The position numbers and the translations under genes are program-made. Below, one piece after another: positions 37,314-46,973 of a stretch of DNA of 64,000 bases (positions are counted from its first letter, which is position 1; every line of letters begins with the position of its first letter). Origin of the DNA: Tumebacillus lacus. Its GTDB lineage: Bacteria > Bacillota > Bacilli > Tumebacillales > Tumebacillaceae. The notes beneath the pieces were generated by a model. That model saw only the letters and a program-made list of their open reading frames with translations. It made no database searches and was not told the DNA's origin. The stretch lies in contig NZ_JAPMLT010000001.1 of assembly GCF_026410385.1 (NCBI RefSeq), positions 124,001 through 188,000 of the forward strand, written 5' to 3'.

Positions 37314-38312
37314 ATGGCAGAAGTCTTGTCGCAAAATGAGATCGATGCCCTGTTAAACGCGCTCTCGTCTGGCGAATTAAACGCTGAAGAGATCCGCAAA
37401 GAGGACACCGACCGCAAAGTACGCAATTACGATTTCAAACGCGCGATGCGCTTCTCGAAAGATCACATCCGCAGTATCACGCGGATCTACGAGAACTTTG
37501 CGCGTCTGCTCACCACTTATTTTTCCGCACAACTACGGACGTTTGTGCAGATCAACGTCGTCTCGGTCGATCAGCTTCCTTATGAGGAGTTTATCCGCTC
37601 GATCTCGAAGATGACGATCCTCAACGTCTTTTATGTCAAACCGCTTGACGGCAAGTTCGTCATGGAAATCAACCCGAACATCGCCTATGCGATGCTCGAT
37701 CGATTGCTTGGCGGCTCGGGTGTCGGAGCTGACGAACTGAGAGATCTGACCGAGATCGAAATGACGATCATGGAGCGCGTGTTTGGACGGGCGCTCGACA
37801 ACTTCCAAGAAGCGTGGAAGGCGGTCGCGGAACTCGAGACGGAGATGGAAAATCTCGAAGTCAATCCGCAGTTCCTTCAGCTCGTCTCACCGAACGAAAC
37901 GGTGGCCGTCGTCTCGCTGTCGACCAAGATCGGCGAGACCACCGGAATGATCAACATTTGTATGCCGCATGTCGTCTTGGAGCCGATCGTGCCCAAGCTC
38001 TCCGCCCACTATTGGATGGGGAACATGAAGAGCAACAAAGACCACAGTGAAGACTGGGAAGCCATCCGTCAGAGCCTCGGCAAGACCAGCGTTCCGCTCG
38101 TCGCTGAGCTTGGCACTTCCACCATTTCAGTCGGCGAATTTTTGAGCTTGGCTGTAGGGGACGTTTTCACTTTGGACCAGGACGTAAACGCGAAAATCCG
38201 CTTGCAAGTCGGCTCGCGCACGAAATATCTCGGGCAGCCGGGCACGACGCGCGGACGGGTCGCGGTCCAGATTTCTACCGTACTGAATGAAGGAGTGGGC
38301 GAAGATGAATAG
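37314..38312 (+). CDS. fliM: Flagellar motor switch protein FliM
   Basis: C-ring protein of 332 residues. The N-terminal EVLSQNEIDALLNAL peptide binds phosphorylated CheY; the middle CheC-like domain and C-terminal SpoA domain (DQDVNAKIRLQVGSRTKYLG) are visible. TAAGGAGGTGATG lies close upstream. fliY begins inside its last codons. Together with FliG and FliY it sets rotation direction. Confidence 0.97.
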   Translation: MAEVLSQNEIDALLNALSSGELNAEEIRKEDTDRKVRNYDFKRAMRFSKDHIRSITRIYENFARLLTTYFSAQLRTFVQINVVSVDQLPYEEFIRSISKMTILNVFYVKPLDGKFVMEINPNIAYAMLDRLLGGSGVGADELRDLTEIEMTIMERVFGRALDNFQEAWKAVAELETEMENLEVNPQFLQLVSPNETVAVVSLSTKIGETTGMINICMPHVVLEPIVPKLSAHYWMGNMKSNKDHSEDWEAIRQSLGKTSVPLVAELGTSTISVGEFLSLAVGDVFTLDQDVNAKIRLQVGSRTKYLGQPGTTRGRVAVQISTVLNEGVGEDE

Positions 38313-39636
38313 AGATGTTTTGTCGCAACAGGAAATCGATGCCCTCCTCAGGCAGGGAAACAGCGACGATGAGATGGAGGACAATGCAGACGGGCTGAAA
38401 CTTTCGGACTACTTGACCGACTTTGAAGTGGATGCTCTCGGCGAGATCGGCAACATCTCCTTCGGTACGGCGGCCACCGCACTGTCCACTTTGCTGCGAC
38501 AAAAGGTGGACATCACCACGCCGCAAGTTCACGTCGTTGCCCGCTCTGCACTGAGTGCCGACTTCCCGCTGCCGCACGTGGCCATCAAGGTCGAATACAC
38601 CGATGGATTTATCGGTGCCAACGTGTTGGCGATTCAAGTGGAAGACGCGCAGATCATCGCAGACCTGATGATGGGAGGAGACGGTACGAGCGCTCCGACC
38701 GAGTTGAACGAACTGCATCTCTCGGCCGTCGCAGAAGCGATGAACCAGATGATGGGATCCGCTTCCACGTCGATGTCGACGATCTTCAACATGATGGTCA
38801 ACATTACGCCGCCTTATGTCGACGTGATGGACTTCGACAACAAGCAGACGATGTCGCTGTTCCCGGAAGACGAAGTCTTGATCAAGATCTCCTTCCGCCT
38901 GATCATCGGCACGCTGATCGATTCGCACATCATGCAGTTGGTACCGGTTTCGTTCGCCAAGAGCATGATCGACAAACTGACGGGCGGCATGGGCGATTCG
39001 ACCCCGCCTCCTGCTCCGGCGGTCGAAGAGCCGGTCTACAGCGCGCCTGCGCCGACCCCGGTCGCTCCGGCACCGATGGCAGCTGCACCGACGGCACCGC
39101 CTGTACAGGCACCGCCAGTCGAGATGCCGCCGGCCTATCCGCCGCAGCAACCGGTGTACGCGGAACAGCCGCCGGCCGGGTACCCGCCGCAATATCCTCC
39201 GCAGTATCCGCCTTATGGCTATCCGTATCCGCCGCAATACCCGCCGCAAGCCCCGCAAGGCTACGGTCACCTTGAAGCCGCAGCGGCGATGGCGCCTTCG
39301 CGTCCGGCCGCACCGCCGGTCAACGTGCAACCGGCCTCCTTCACCTCGTTCGACGGTGCAGACACCGCGAGCGGGCAAGGCAACCTCGACCTGCTGCTCG
39401 ACATTCCGCTTTCGATCACCGTTGAGTTGGGTCGTTCGAAGATGTTGATCCGAGACATTTTGGAACTGGTGCCCGGTTCGATCGTCCAACTGGACAAGCT
39501 GGCTGGGGATCCGGTCGATATCATGGTCAACAATAAGCTGGTTGCCAAAGGAGAAGTCGTGGTCATTGACGAAAACTTTGGTGTACGCGTGACTGACATC
39601 ATCAGCCCGTCGGAACGCGTTCGAAAATTACAGTAA
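38305..39636 (+). CDS. fliY: Flagellar motor switch phosphatase FliY
   Basis: Protein of 443 residues. The N-terminal NRDVLSQQEIDALL binds CheY-P; the CheC-like phosphatase part (residues about 35-230) has both active sites, EIGNISFGTA and AEAMNQMMGSA; a long linker (about 232-345) rich in Pro, Ala, Tyr and Gln with YPPQ repeats follows; the FliN-like SpoA domain ends the protein (LLLDIPLSITVELGRSKM). The linker makes it longer than B. subtilis FliY (378). ATG 38305 is preferred for GAAGGAGTG upstream; another ATG lies 18 bases earlier. Confidence 0.95.
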   Translation: MNRDVLSQQEIDALLRQGNSDDEMEDNADGLKLSDYLTDFEVDALGEIGNISFGTAATALSTLLRQKVDITTPQVHVVARSALSADFPLPHVAIKVEYTDGFIGANVLAIQVEDAQIIADLMMGGDGTSAPTELNELHLSAVAEAMNQMMGSASTSMSTIFNMMVNITPPYVDVMDFDNKQTMSLFPEDEVLIKISFRLIIGTLIDSHIMQLVPVSFAKSMIDKLTGGMGDSTPPPAPAVEEPVYSAPAPTPVAPAPMAAAPTAPPVQAPPVEMPPAYPPQQPVYAEQPPAGYPPQYPPQYPPYGYPYPPQYPPQAPQGYGHLEAAAAMAPSRPAAPPVNVQPASFTSFDGADTASGQGNLDLLLDIPLSITVELGRSKMLIRDILELVPGSIVQLDKLAGDPVDIMVNNKLVAKGEVVVIDENFGVRVTDIISPSERVRKLQ

Positions 39637-39654
39637 CCTTAGGGGGAAACAAAC

Positions 39655-40017
39655 ATGTCTCAGAAAATCCTCATCGTTGATGATGCTGCATTCATGCGGA
39701 TGATGATCAAAGAAATTTTGCACAAGAACGGCTATACCGTTGTCGGCGAAGCGCAAGACGGCGCACAAGCGGTTGAAAAGTACAAAGAACTCCGCCCGGA
39801 CCTCGTGACGATGGACATCACGATGCCGGAGATGGACGGCATTCATGCACTGAAAGAGATCCGCTCTTTCGACCCGAACGCAAAGATCATCATGTGCTCC
39901 GCGATGGGCCAACAAGCGATGGTCATCGACGCGATCCAAGCTGGCGCAAAAGACTTCATCGTCAAGCCGTTCCAAGCGGACCGCGTTATCGAAGCGATCA
40001 AAAAGACGCTCGGCTAA
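39655..40017 (+). CDS. cheY: Chemotaxis response regulator CheY
   Basis: Single-domain receiver of 120 residues. D9/D10 in IVDDAAFMR, phosphoacceptor D54 in LVTMDITMPEMDG, and K in DFIVKPF are all present. CheA phosphorylates it; in Bacillus CheY-P bound to the switch favours counter-clockwise rotation. TTAGGGGGAAAC precedes the ATG. Confidence 0.97.
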   Translation: MSQKILIVDDAAFMRMMIKEILHKNGYTVVGEAQDGAQAVEKYKELRPDLVTMDITMPEMDGIHALKEIRSFDPNAKIIMCSAMGQQAMVIDAIQAGAKDFIVKPFQADRVIEAIKKTLG

Positions 40018-40059
40018 ACGAAAATCACGAGCTGTCAACATCTTAGAAAGGGTGGGGTC

Positions 40060-40707
40060 ATGCGACCGTTTCGCACTTCTCGACGTATCCTCTGGTCTCT
40101 CACGGCGGCAGTTCTCTGGCTGTCCTCCCCATCCCGCGTGTTGGCGGTTGACGGCAGCGTGGAAGACGCGATCAATAAAGGGAACCCCGGCACAGCACCA
40201 GCTGCGCCGGGTGTGACCACCGGAGATACTTCGCTGTTGATGTCGATGATCCAACTGGTGTTTTCTCTCGGGATCATCATCGCGATCATCTATCTTCTGA
40301 TCCGATTCCTTTCCTCGCGTTCCAAAAACGCGTTCCGCGGCCATACCATGCAAAACCTTGGGGCGCAGTCACTGACAAACAACCGCTCTGTGCACATGCT
40401 CGCCATCGGCGACAAAGTGTATGTGCTCGGTGTCGGCGACAACGTCACACTGCTCGACACGATCACCGATCCGGACTTGGTCAATCAGGTGAAAGACGAT
40501 GCCGAGCCAACTTCGTCGCTCAACGGCAACGGCTGGCAGGGTCTGCAAGACTTGATTCAACGCCTGCGCAAGAAATCGAATCCGCAGGTGGAAGAGATCG
40601 GAATGCGGGACATCGGTTTCGATCAGGCACTGCGGGAGAAGCTGAACAACCTCAAGGAACAGCGGACCCAAAGCGCACAGGATTGGCAGGAAGGAAGGGA
40701 CCTATGA
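40060..40707 (+). CDS. fliO: Flagellar export gate protein FliO (FliZ)
   Basis: Protein of 215 residues with an N-terminal signal-like helix (residues 10-30, [20 protein letters not shown]), an extracytoplasmic Pro/Gly-rich stretch, a second helix (about 60-85, [20 protein letters not shown]), and a cytoplasmic FliO domain ([20 protein letters not shown]). It helps assemble FliP. AGAAAGGGTGGGG upstream. The B. subtilis equivalent was named FliZ. Confidence 0.9.
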   Translation: MRPFRTSRRILWSLTAAVLWLSSPSRVLAVDGSVEDAINKGNPGTAPAAPGVTTGDTSLLMSMIQLVFSLGIIIAIIYLLIRFLSSRSKNAFRGHTMQNLGAQSLTNNRSVHMLAIGDKVYVLGVGDNVTLLDTITDPDLVNQVKDDAEPTSSLNGNGWQGLQDLIQRLRKKSNPQVEEIGMRDIGFDQALREKLNNLKEQRTQSAQDWQEGRDL

Positions 40708-41465
40708 TCAACAAGCACAGAGTCTTGATTCTTCTGTTCACACTGTTGCTCGCTGTGCTGTGGAACGTGCCGGTTGCAAATGCACAGGTCGTCATTCCCG
40801 GCATCGACGTGGGGGTTCGGACTTCAGACAATCCGGAAGATGTATCCAGTTCGCTTCAGATCATCATGATCTTGACGGTGCTCTCACTGGCACCGTCGAT
40901 CCTGATCCTGATGACGAGTTTTACCCGCATCGTCATCGTGTTGTCGTTTGTGCGCAACGCCTTGTCGTTGCAACAGATGCCGCCGACACAAGTCCTGATC
41001 GGGCTTGCGTTGTTCTTGACGATGTTCGTGATGTATCCGACGTTCACGCAGATTAACGATCAAGCGTTGCAACCGTACCTGAACGGTCAGCTCTCACAAA
41101 CGCAAGCGCTGGAGCAGGCGGCTGTCCCGCTCAAACAATTCATGGCCAAGCAGACTCGTGAACAGGATTTGCGCCTGTTCCTCGATTTCCGCAAACAGCC
41201 GATGCCGAGCACGGTGGAGGAGATCCCGATCACCACGCTGGTGCCGGCTTATACCATCAGTGAATTAAAGACTGCGTTTCAAATCGGTTTCATGATCTTT
41301 ATACCTTTTTTGATCCTCGATATGGTAGTCTCCAGCGTCTTGATGTCGATGGGGATGATGATGCTGCCGCCCGTGATGATCTCACTGCCGTTTAAGATCT
41401 TGCTGTTCGTCATGGTCGATGGTTGGTATCTCGTAATCAAGTCGCTCTTGAGCGGGTACCAGTGA
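40704..41465 (+). CDS. fliP: Flagellar export gate protein FliP
   Basis: Membrane protein of 253 residues with a cleavable signal (residues 5-24) and four helices. Family signatures are [20 protein letters not shown] and [20 protein letters not shown]. It forms the pentameric core of the export channel with FliQ and FliR. ATG 40704 overlaps the fliO stop, with GGAAGGAAGG just upstream. Confidence 0.97.
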   Translation: MINKHRVLILLFTLLLAVLWNVPVANAQVVIPGIDVGVRTSDNPEDVSSSLQIIMILTVLSLAPSILILMTSFTRIVIVLSFVRNALSLQQMPPTQVLIGLALFLTMFVMYPTFTQINDQALQPYLNGQLSQTQALEQAAVPLKQFMAKQTREQDLRLFLDFRKQPMPSTVEEIPITTLVPAYTISELKTAFQIGFMIFIPFLILDMVVSSVLMSMGMMMLPPVMISLPFKILLFVMVDGWYLVIKSLLSGYQ

Positions 41466-41483
41466 TAGAAAGGTGGATGTGCC

Positions 41484-41753
41484 TTGAGCTCTGATTTCGT
41501 AATCACTTTGGGACAGAACGCGATCTGGACGTTGCTCATGTTGTGCGCACCGCTGCTTGGTATCGGTCTCCTGGTCGGTTTGATCGTCTCGATCTTTCAG
41601 GCCACCACACAGATTCAGGAACAATCGCTCCAATTTATCCCGAAACTCGTCGCAATTTTCGTCGCAATGATCGTATTTGGACCGTGGATGCTCTCTTTAC
41701 TTCTCGACTATACCCGAGGGATTCTCGGCAACCTCAGCACGTTCATCGGCTAG
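41484..41753 (+). CDS. fliQ: Flagellar export gate protein FliQ
   Basis: Two-helix membrane protein of 89 residues. The hydrophobic hairpin and the loop IVSIFQATTQIQEQSLQFIP are the family signature. TTG start with AAAGGTGG about seven bases upstream. Confidence 0.96.
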   Translation: MSSDFVITLGQNAIWTLLMLCAPLLGIGLLVGLIVSIFQATTQIQEQSLQFIPKLVAIFVAMIVFGPWMLSLLLDYTRGILGNLSTFIG

Positions 41754-41766
41754 AAGGGCGGATCGC

Positions 41767-42558
41767 ATGTTGACTCTGGTTGTGAACTATGCGGAGGTGT
41801 TTACCCTCGTACTCATACGCATGTCCGGTTTCTTTTTGATGACGCCGTTTTTGGGCGGACGCAATGTGCCGGCGATGGTGAAGATCGGTCTGATCTTCAC
41901 GTTGACCATCCTGGTCACGCCGGTTGTTGCGACGTCAGAATTGGTGGCACAATATCAAGGAATCGCATTTGCGAATCTGTTTTTGATCGTAATCAAAGAA
42001 CTGATGGTCGGTTTGACACTCGGTCTGATCGCCGCATTTGTCTTTGCAGCCGTGCAGGTGGGCGGTATGTTTATCGATATGCAGATGGGCCTTGCGATGG
42101 CGAACGTGTTCGACCCAGCCACCGGAGTAAGCACTCCGATCACAGGTCAGATCAAATACGCGTTCACGATGCTGTTGTTCCTCGGACTTGACGGTCATCA
42201 TGGACTGTTGACGGCGATTTTGCAAAGTTACACCTTTATCCCGGCAGGCGGGTTCCAGATCACAGGTGAATTGATTCAGGTCGTGCTGCAGACGTTTGGC
42301 ATGATGTTTGTGCTCGGGATCAAGATCGCGATGCCGGTTGTTGCGGCGTTGTTCCTCACGGATGTCGGCTTGGCGATCTTGTCTCGCGCCGTGCCGCAGA
42401 TGAACGTGTTTGTCGTCGGCATGCCGCTTAAGATCGGGGTGGGTCTGATCATGATCGTGCTTGCGATGCCGGCCTTCATCTACGTCCTTCGCGGGCTGTT
42501 CCATACGATGTTTCAACAGATGGATACGCTCTTGAGGGTGATGGGGGGATCGCTGTGA
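41767..42558 (+). CDS. fliR: Flagellar export gate protein FliR
   Basis: Membrane protein of 263 residues with six predicted helices and the family stretch GGMFIDMQMGLAMANVFDPA. It completes the export core and contacts FlhB. ATG 41767 has AAGGGCGG eight bases upstream; the longer frame overlaps fliQ and is not credible. The stop overlaps the flhB GTG. Confidence 0.96.
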   Translation: MLTLVVNYAEVFTLVLIRMSGFFLMTPFLGGRNVPAMVKIGLIFTLTILVTPVVATSELVAQYQGIAFANLFLIVIKELMVGLTLGLIAAFVFAAVQVGGMFIDMQMGLAMANVFDPATGVSTPITGQIKYAFTMLLFLGLDGHHGLLTAILQSYTFIPAGGFQITGELIQVVLQTFGMMFVLGIKIAMPVVAALFLTDVGLAILSRAVPQMNVFVVGMPLKIGVGLIMIVLAMPAFIYVLRGLFHTMFQQMDTLLRVMGGSL

Positions 42559-43643
42559 TACGCCTTGATCTCCAATTGTTTGCCGAGGGCGGCGGCGGTG
42601 AAAAAACAGAAAAAGCCACGCCAAAACGGCGGGATGACGCACGCAAAAAGGGGCAGGTCGCCCGCAGCCAAGAGCTGGGGCAAGCGATCGTGTTGCTGGT
42701 GGGACTCTTGTCACTCAAGCTGTTGTCCGGCTTGTACATGACAGAGCTATCCAACTTGTTCCGCCGCGAACTGTCTTTGGAACTCATGTATGAGTTGAAC
42801 GAGCAGTCTGTCGTCCCGCTCTTTTTGCATCTAAGTATCGTGCTTGCCAAACTGATTTTCCCGCTCATGCTCGTCGTGCTCGTCATCGGCGGGCTGGTGG
42901 CTTACCTGCAGGTAGGCGCCCTGTTTACGCTCAAACCGATCACACCTGACTTCAAAAAAATCAACCCGATCCAAGGGTTCAAGCAAATGTTTTCGATGCG
43001 CTCGTTCGTCGAACTGATCAAGTCGCTGCTCAAAATGTTGATCGTCGGCTTTATCGTCTATAAAGAGCTGGAAAGTGACTGGAAACGAGTCACGCAACTG
43101 GCAACGATGGAAGTGTCAGACACTTTTCGTTTGGTCGCTCACCTCTCCTTTGAGATCTTCTGGAAGGTAGGGGTCGCGTTGCTTGTCCTCGCGATCTTCG
43201 ACCTGTTCTACCAGCGCTTCGACTATGAGAAGCAGATGAAGATGTCCAAACAGGAGATCAAAGAGGAGTTCAAACAGACGGAGGGGAGCCCGGAAGTGCG
43301 GGCGAAGATGAAGGAGCGGGGGCGTCAGATGGCGATGCGCCGCATGATGGCCGACGTGCCGCAGGCGGACGTTGTCATCACCAACCCGACTCACTTTGCC
43401 ATCGCCATCCGCTACGATGCGGAAAAGATGGACACCCCGTATGTTCTCGCAAAAGGCGTGGATGAATTGGCACAACGCATCAAGCAAGTGGCCCGCGACG
43501 CGAACGTCGTGCTCGTCGAAAACAGGCCGCTCGCTCAGACCCTGTATAAAACGGTCGAGATCGGCGACGCGATACCGGGTGAACTGTTCCAAGCGGTTGC
43601 CGAAGTGCTGGCGTACGTATACCGACTGAAAGGGAAAGCGTAG
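42555..43643 (+). CDS. flhB: Flagellar export switch protein FlhB
   Basis: Protein of 362 residues: four membrane helices in the N-terminal two thirds, then a cytoplasmic domain with the self-cleaving motif N277-P-T-H280. Cleavage after N277 lets FliK switch export from hook to filament proteins. The start EKTEKATPKRRDDARKKGQV is typical. GTG start with GGGGGG upstream, overlapping fliR by four bases. Confidence 0.97.
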   Translation: MIRLDLQLFAEGGGGEKTEKATPKRRDDARKKGQVARSQELGQAIVLLVGLLSLKLLSGLYMTELSNLFRRELSLELMYELNEQSVVPLFLHLSIVLAKLIFPLMLVVLVIGGLVAYLQVGALFTLKPITPDFKKINPIQGFKQMFSMRSFVELIKSLLKMLIVGFIVYKELESDWKRVTQLATMEVSDTFRLVAHLSFEIFWKVGVALLVLAIFDLFYQRFDYEKQMKMSKQEIKEEFKQTEGSPEVRAKMKERGRQMAMRRMMADVPQADVVITNPTHFAIAIRYDAEKMDTPYVLAKGVDELAQRIKQVARDANVVLVENRPLAQTLYKTVEIGDAIPGELFQAVAEVLAYVYRLKGKA

Positions 43644-43659
43644 GTAGGGAGGGAACGCA

Positions 43660-45693
43660 TTGAAGCTGAAAGACTTAGGCGTGATCGGGGCTGTCATCGG
43701 AATTGTCATCATGATGGTCATTCCTTTGCCTACCGGTTTGCTCGATTTTCTGATCGTGATCAACTTAAGCATCGCGCTGACGATTTTGCTGGTTGCGATG
43801 AATACGAAAGAGCCGCTCCAATTTGCGATCTTTCCGTCACTGTTGTTGCTCACGACCTTGTTCCGCCTTTCGCTGAACGTTTCGTCGACCCGCGCCATCC
43901 TCTCGACAGGGGAGGCCGGGAACGTCATTCATACGTTCGGCACGTTCGTTATCGGCGGAAACGCAGTGGTCGGGATCATCGTGTTCCTGATTCTCGTCAT
44001 CATTCAATTTATCGTCATCACCAAAGGTTCGGAGCGCGTGGCGGAAGTCGCGGCCCGCTTTACCTTGGATGCGATGCCGGGCAAACAGATCGCGATTGAC
44101 GCCGACCTGAACGCCGGTTTGATCAACGAAAAAGAAGCGCGCGCTCGCCGTCAAAAGATCGAGGGTGAGGCGGACTTCTACGGCGCGATGGACGGTGCGT
44201 CCAAGTTTGTCAAAGGTGACGCCATCGCCGGGATCATCATCGTCATTATCAACATCGTCGCCGGTTTCATCATCGGTGTCGCGATGCGCGGCGAGTCGGC
44301 ATCGGAAGCGATGACGACCTACACCATCCTCTCGGTCGGTGACGGTCTGGTCTCGCAGATTCCGGCTTTGCTGATCTCGACGGCGACCGGTCTTGTCGTC
44401 ACTCGCGCCGCGTCTGACGGCAACCTGAGCGATGACCTGATGAAACAGCTCTTCGCCTATCCGAAGATGCTCTACATCGTTGCAGGCGTGATGGCAATGC
44501 TCGGCCTGTTTACTCCGATCGGCGTCATTTCGACATGGCCGGTCGCAGGTCTCATCGCCTTTGGCGGCTTCCGCATGCAACGCAACATGAAATTGGAGAC
44601 GATCCGCGAGTTTGAAGAAGCGGAAGAGAACAAGCAAGAAGAAGTGCGCAGCCCGGAGAGCGTGATCTCGTTGATCCACGTCGATCCGATTGAGTTTGAG
44701 TTCGGTTACGCGCTGATCCCGCTCGCCGATGTCAATCAGGGCGGTGACCTGCTCGACCGAGTCATCATGATCCGCCGCCAGTTTGCGATGGAGATGGGCT
44801 TGATCGTTCCGGTCATTCGCATCCGCGATAACATCCAACTGCGGCCGAATGAGTACGTGATCAAGATCAAAGGCAACGAAGTGGCGAGAGGCGAATTGCT
44901 GCTCGACCACTACCTGGCGATGAGTCCGGGCTACGACGACGAGTCGATTGTCGGGATCCCGACCAAAGAGCCCGCGTTTGGACTGCCGGCGCTGTGGGTC
45001 GCGGACAACATGCGCGAACAGGCGGAGTTTGCCGGATATACGGTCGTCGATCCGCCGTCTGTCGTGGCCACGCACCTGACCGAAGTGCTGCGCCGCCACG
45101 CTAGCGAACTGCTCGGCCGCCAAGAGACCAAGCAACTCATCGACTCTTTGCGCGAAAACTATCCGGCGCTGGTCGACGAACTGGTTCCGAATCAGATGGC
45201 GGTCGGCGAGATCCAGAAGGTGCTCGTCAATCTGTTGCGCGAGAAGATCTCGATCCGCGACCTCGTCACCATCATGGAGACGCTGGCCGATACGGTACTG
45301 TACACGAAAGATCCGGATATTCTCACCGAGTATGTTCGTCAGTCGCTCGCCCGTCAGATCACCAACCAGTACAAAGGGCCCGGCGGTCCGGTGCAAGTGA
45401 TCACGTTGAGCCCAAACGTGGAGAAACTGATCGTGGAAAACATTCAGTCCTCCGACCAAGGCACGTATCTCGCGCTCGATCCACGCGTGTCGCAACAGAT
45501 CTATCAGCGGCTCGCCGAGCAGGTGCAGCAGTTGACCGTGATGGGACATTCGCCGATCCTGCTGACCTCGCCGAACATCCGCATGCATATGCGCAAATTG
45601 ATCGAGCGCGTGTTGCCCGATGTGGCCGTTCTGTCGTTCAATGAACTGGATGCAAGTGTGGATGTACAAAGCGGAGGGGTGGTGAACCTGTAA
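43660..45693 (+). CDS. flhA: Flagellar export gate protein FlhA
   Basis: Protein of 677 residues. Eight N-terminal membrane helices include the FHIPEP region (FRLSLNVSSTRAILS and ATGLVVTRAASDGNLSDDL) with the proton-conducting loop (DAMPGKQIAIDADLNAGLI). The cytoplasmic half forms the nonameric docking ring for export substrates. TTG start with GGGAGGG eight bases upstream. It overlaps flhF by one base (TAATG). Confidence 0.97.
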   Translation: MKLKDLGVIGAVIGIVIMMVIPLPTGLLDFLIVINLSIALTILLVAMNTKEPLQFAIFPSLLLLTTLFRLSLNVSSTRAILSTGEAGNVIHTFGTFVIGGNAVVGIIVFLILVIIQFIVITKGSERVAEVAARFTLDAMPGKQIAIDADLNAGLINEKEARARRQKIEGEADFYGAMDGASKFVKGDAIAGIIIVIINIVAGFIIGVAMRGESASEAMTTYTILSVGDGLVSQIPALLISTATGLVVTRAASDGNLSDDLMKQLFAYPKMLYIVAGVMAMLGLFTPIGVISTWPVAGLIAFGGFRMQRNMKLETIREFEEAEENKQEEVRSPESVISLIHVDPIEFEFGYALIPLADVNQGGDLLDRVIMIRRQFAMEMGLIVPVIRIRDNIQLRPNEYVIKIKGNEVARGELLLDHYLAMSPGYDDESIVGIPTKEPAFGLPALWVADNMREQAEFAGYTVVDPPSVVATHLTEVLRRHASELLGRQETKQLIDSLRENYPALVDELVPNQMAVGEIQKVLVNLLREKISIRDLVTIMETLADTVLYTKDPDILTEYVRQSLARQITNQYKGPGGPVQVITLSPNVEKLIVENIQSSDQGTYLALDPRVSQQIYQRLAEQVQQLTVMGHSPILLTSPNIRMHMRKLIERVLPDVAVLSFNELDASVDVQSGGVVNL

Positions 45694-46973
45694 TGCTCGT
45701 CAAACGCTATCTGGTCAAAGAGATGCCCGAGGCGGTCGCATTGATTCGCGAGGACCTCGGCAAAGACGCTGTCATCTTGTCGACAAAGAAAGTGCAGAGC
45801 CGCGGATTCTTCGGACTGTTCGCCAAATCGCAGATTGAAGTGGTCGCTGCCGCCAATGACGTCGAGACCGCTCCACCCGCTCGCAAGACCACGGCGACGG
45901 CTGTACAGGAGCGCCCGGCTCCGGCCGCTCTGCCTGCCGGGCAGGTGGCGCGGCCGGCGGCACTCGGCGCTTACCAACAGGCGGCCAACCCGTCGTCGGC
46001 CACCGCAGTCGCCGAACCTGAACGGCCAATTCCAGCTCCTGTTTCGGTGCCGGTTGCTGTTCAGATGAAACCGATGAGTGCCGAATTGGCCGACCGGGAT
46101 GAAGTCCTTAAAGAGGTGCAGGAACTCCGCTCGTTGCTGCGGGGCATGCTCAAAACAGCATCTGTGCAGTCGATGTTGCCGGAGTCGGTGTTAAGCGTGC
46201 GTCGGCAACTGATCGAGAACGATGTCGATGAAGAGGTGGTCGACGGGCTGATCGAGCGGGGGATTAAACATTTCCATGAAGTTAACCAGATCTCTGAGCA
46301 GGAATTTCGAGGTATTCTGACAAAATTTATAAAGGAGGAATTGGATGCGGTGGCCCAGCCGTCGCAGATCTCGGCCACCACACGCGTCTGCGCGTTTGTC
46401 GGACCGACCGGCGTCGGTAAAACGACGACGATTGCCAAGCTGGCAGCCGAGCAAGTGTTGACGCGCGGCAAGCGCGTCGGGCTGATCACCGCTGACACGT
46501 ATCGGATCGCCGCTGTTGAACAGCTGCGGACGTACGCCAATATCCTCAACGTGCCGCTGGAGGTCTGTTACTCGCCGGAAGACGCGCAACGCGCCTTGGA
46601 ACGCTTGGCAGACCGTGACCTGATCTTGGTCGATACGGCGGGACGCAACTACGGTGACCTCTTAAACGTCAATGAATTGAACACCTACCTGCAAGTGTTG
46701 AAGCCCGATGAGACGTATTTTGTCGTCTCGCTGACCACCAAGCCGGCCGACCTGTTGAAGATCGTGAACAATTTTTCTCAAGTGGACATCCACAAGTTCC
46801 TGTTCACCAAACTGGACGAGACGAGAACGTACGGTTCAATCTACAACTTGGTCTCCCGCTACCAGATTCCGCTTTCCTATCTTGCGACAGGTCAGAACGT
46901 GCCGGATGATATCGAGGCCGTTTCCACCGAGAAGCTCGCGAAATTGATAGTGGGTGAAGAGTGCTATGAGTGA
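45693..46973 (+). CDS. flhF: Flagellar SRP-like GTPase FlhF
   Basis: GTPase of 426 residues that sets flagellar position and number. The N-terminal B domain (LVKRYLVKEMPEAVALIRED) is followed by an Ala/Pro-rich linker (about 60-130) and the NG domain with [10 protein letters not shown] near residues 236-246, ITADTYRIAAVEQL and LVDTAGRN. GGAGGGGTGG lies upstream. FlhG, its activating partner, follows with overlap. Confidence 0.96.
   Translation: MLVKRYLVKEMPEAVALIREDLGKDAVILSTKKVQSRGFFGLFAKSQIEVVAAANDVETAPPARKTTATAVQERPAPAALPAGQVARPAALGAYQQAANPSSATAVAEPERPIPAPVSVPVAVQMKPMSAELADRDEVLKEVQELRSLLRGMLKTASVQSMLPESVLSVRRQLIENDVDEEVVDGLIERGIKHFHEVNQISEQEFRGILTKFIKEELDAVAQPSQISATTRVCAFVGPTGVGKTTTIAKLAAEQVLTRGKRVGLITADTYRIAAVEQLRTYANILNVPLEVCYSPEDAQRALERLADRDLILVDTAGRNYGDLLNVNELNTYLQVLKPDETYFVVSLTTKPADLLKIVNNFSQVDIHKFLFTKLDETRTYGSIYNLVSRYQIPLSYLATGQNVPDDIEAVSTEKLAKLIVGEECYE

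Noticed and set aside
43837-45669. A 610-codon minus-strand frame opposite flhA
   Set aside because: Shadow of flhA codon bias; His/Asp/Arg-rich composition typical of antisense translation and no recognisable domain.
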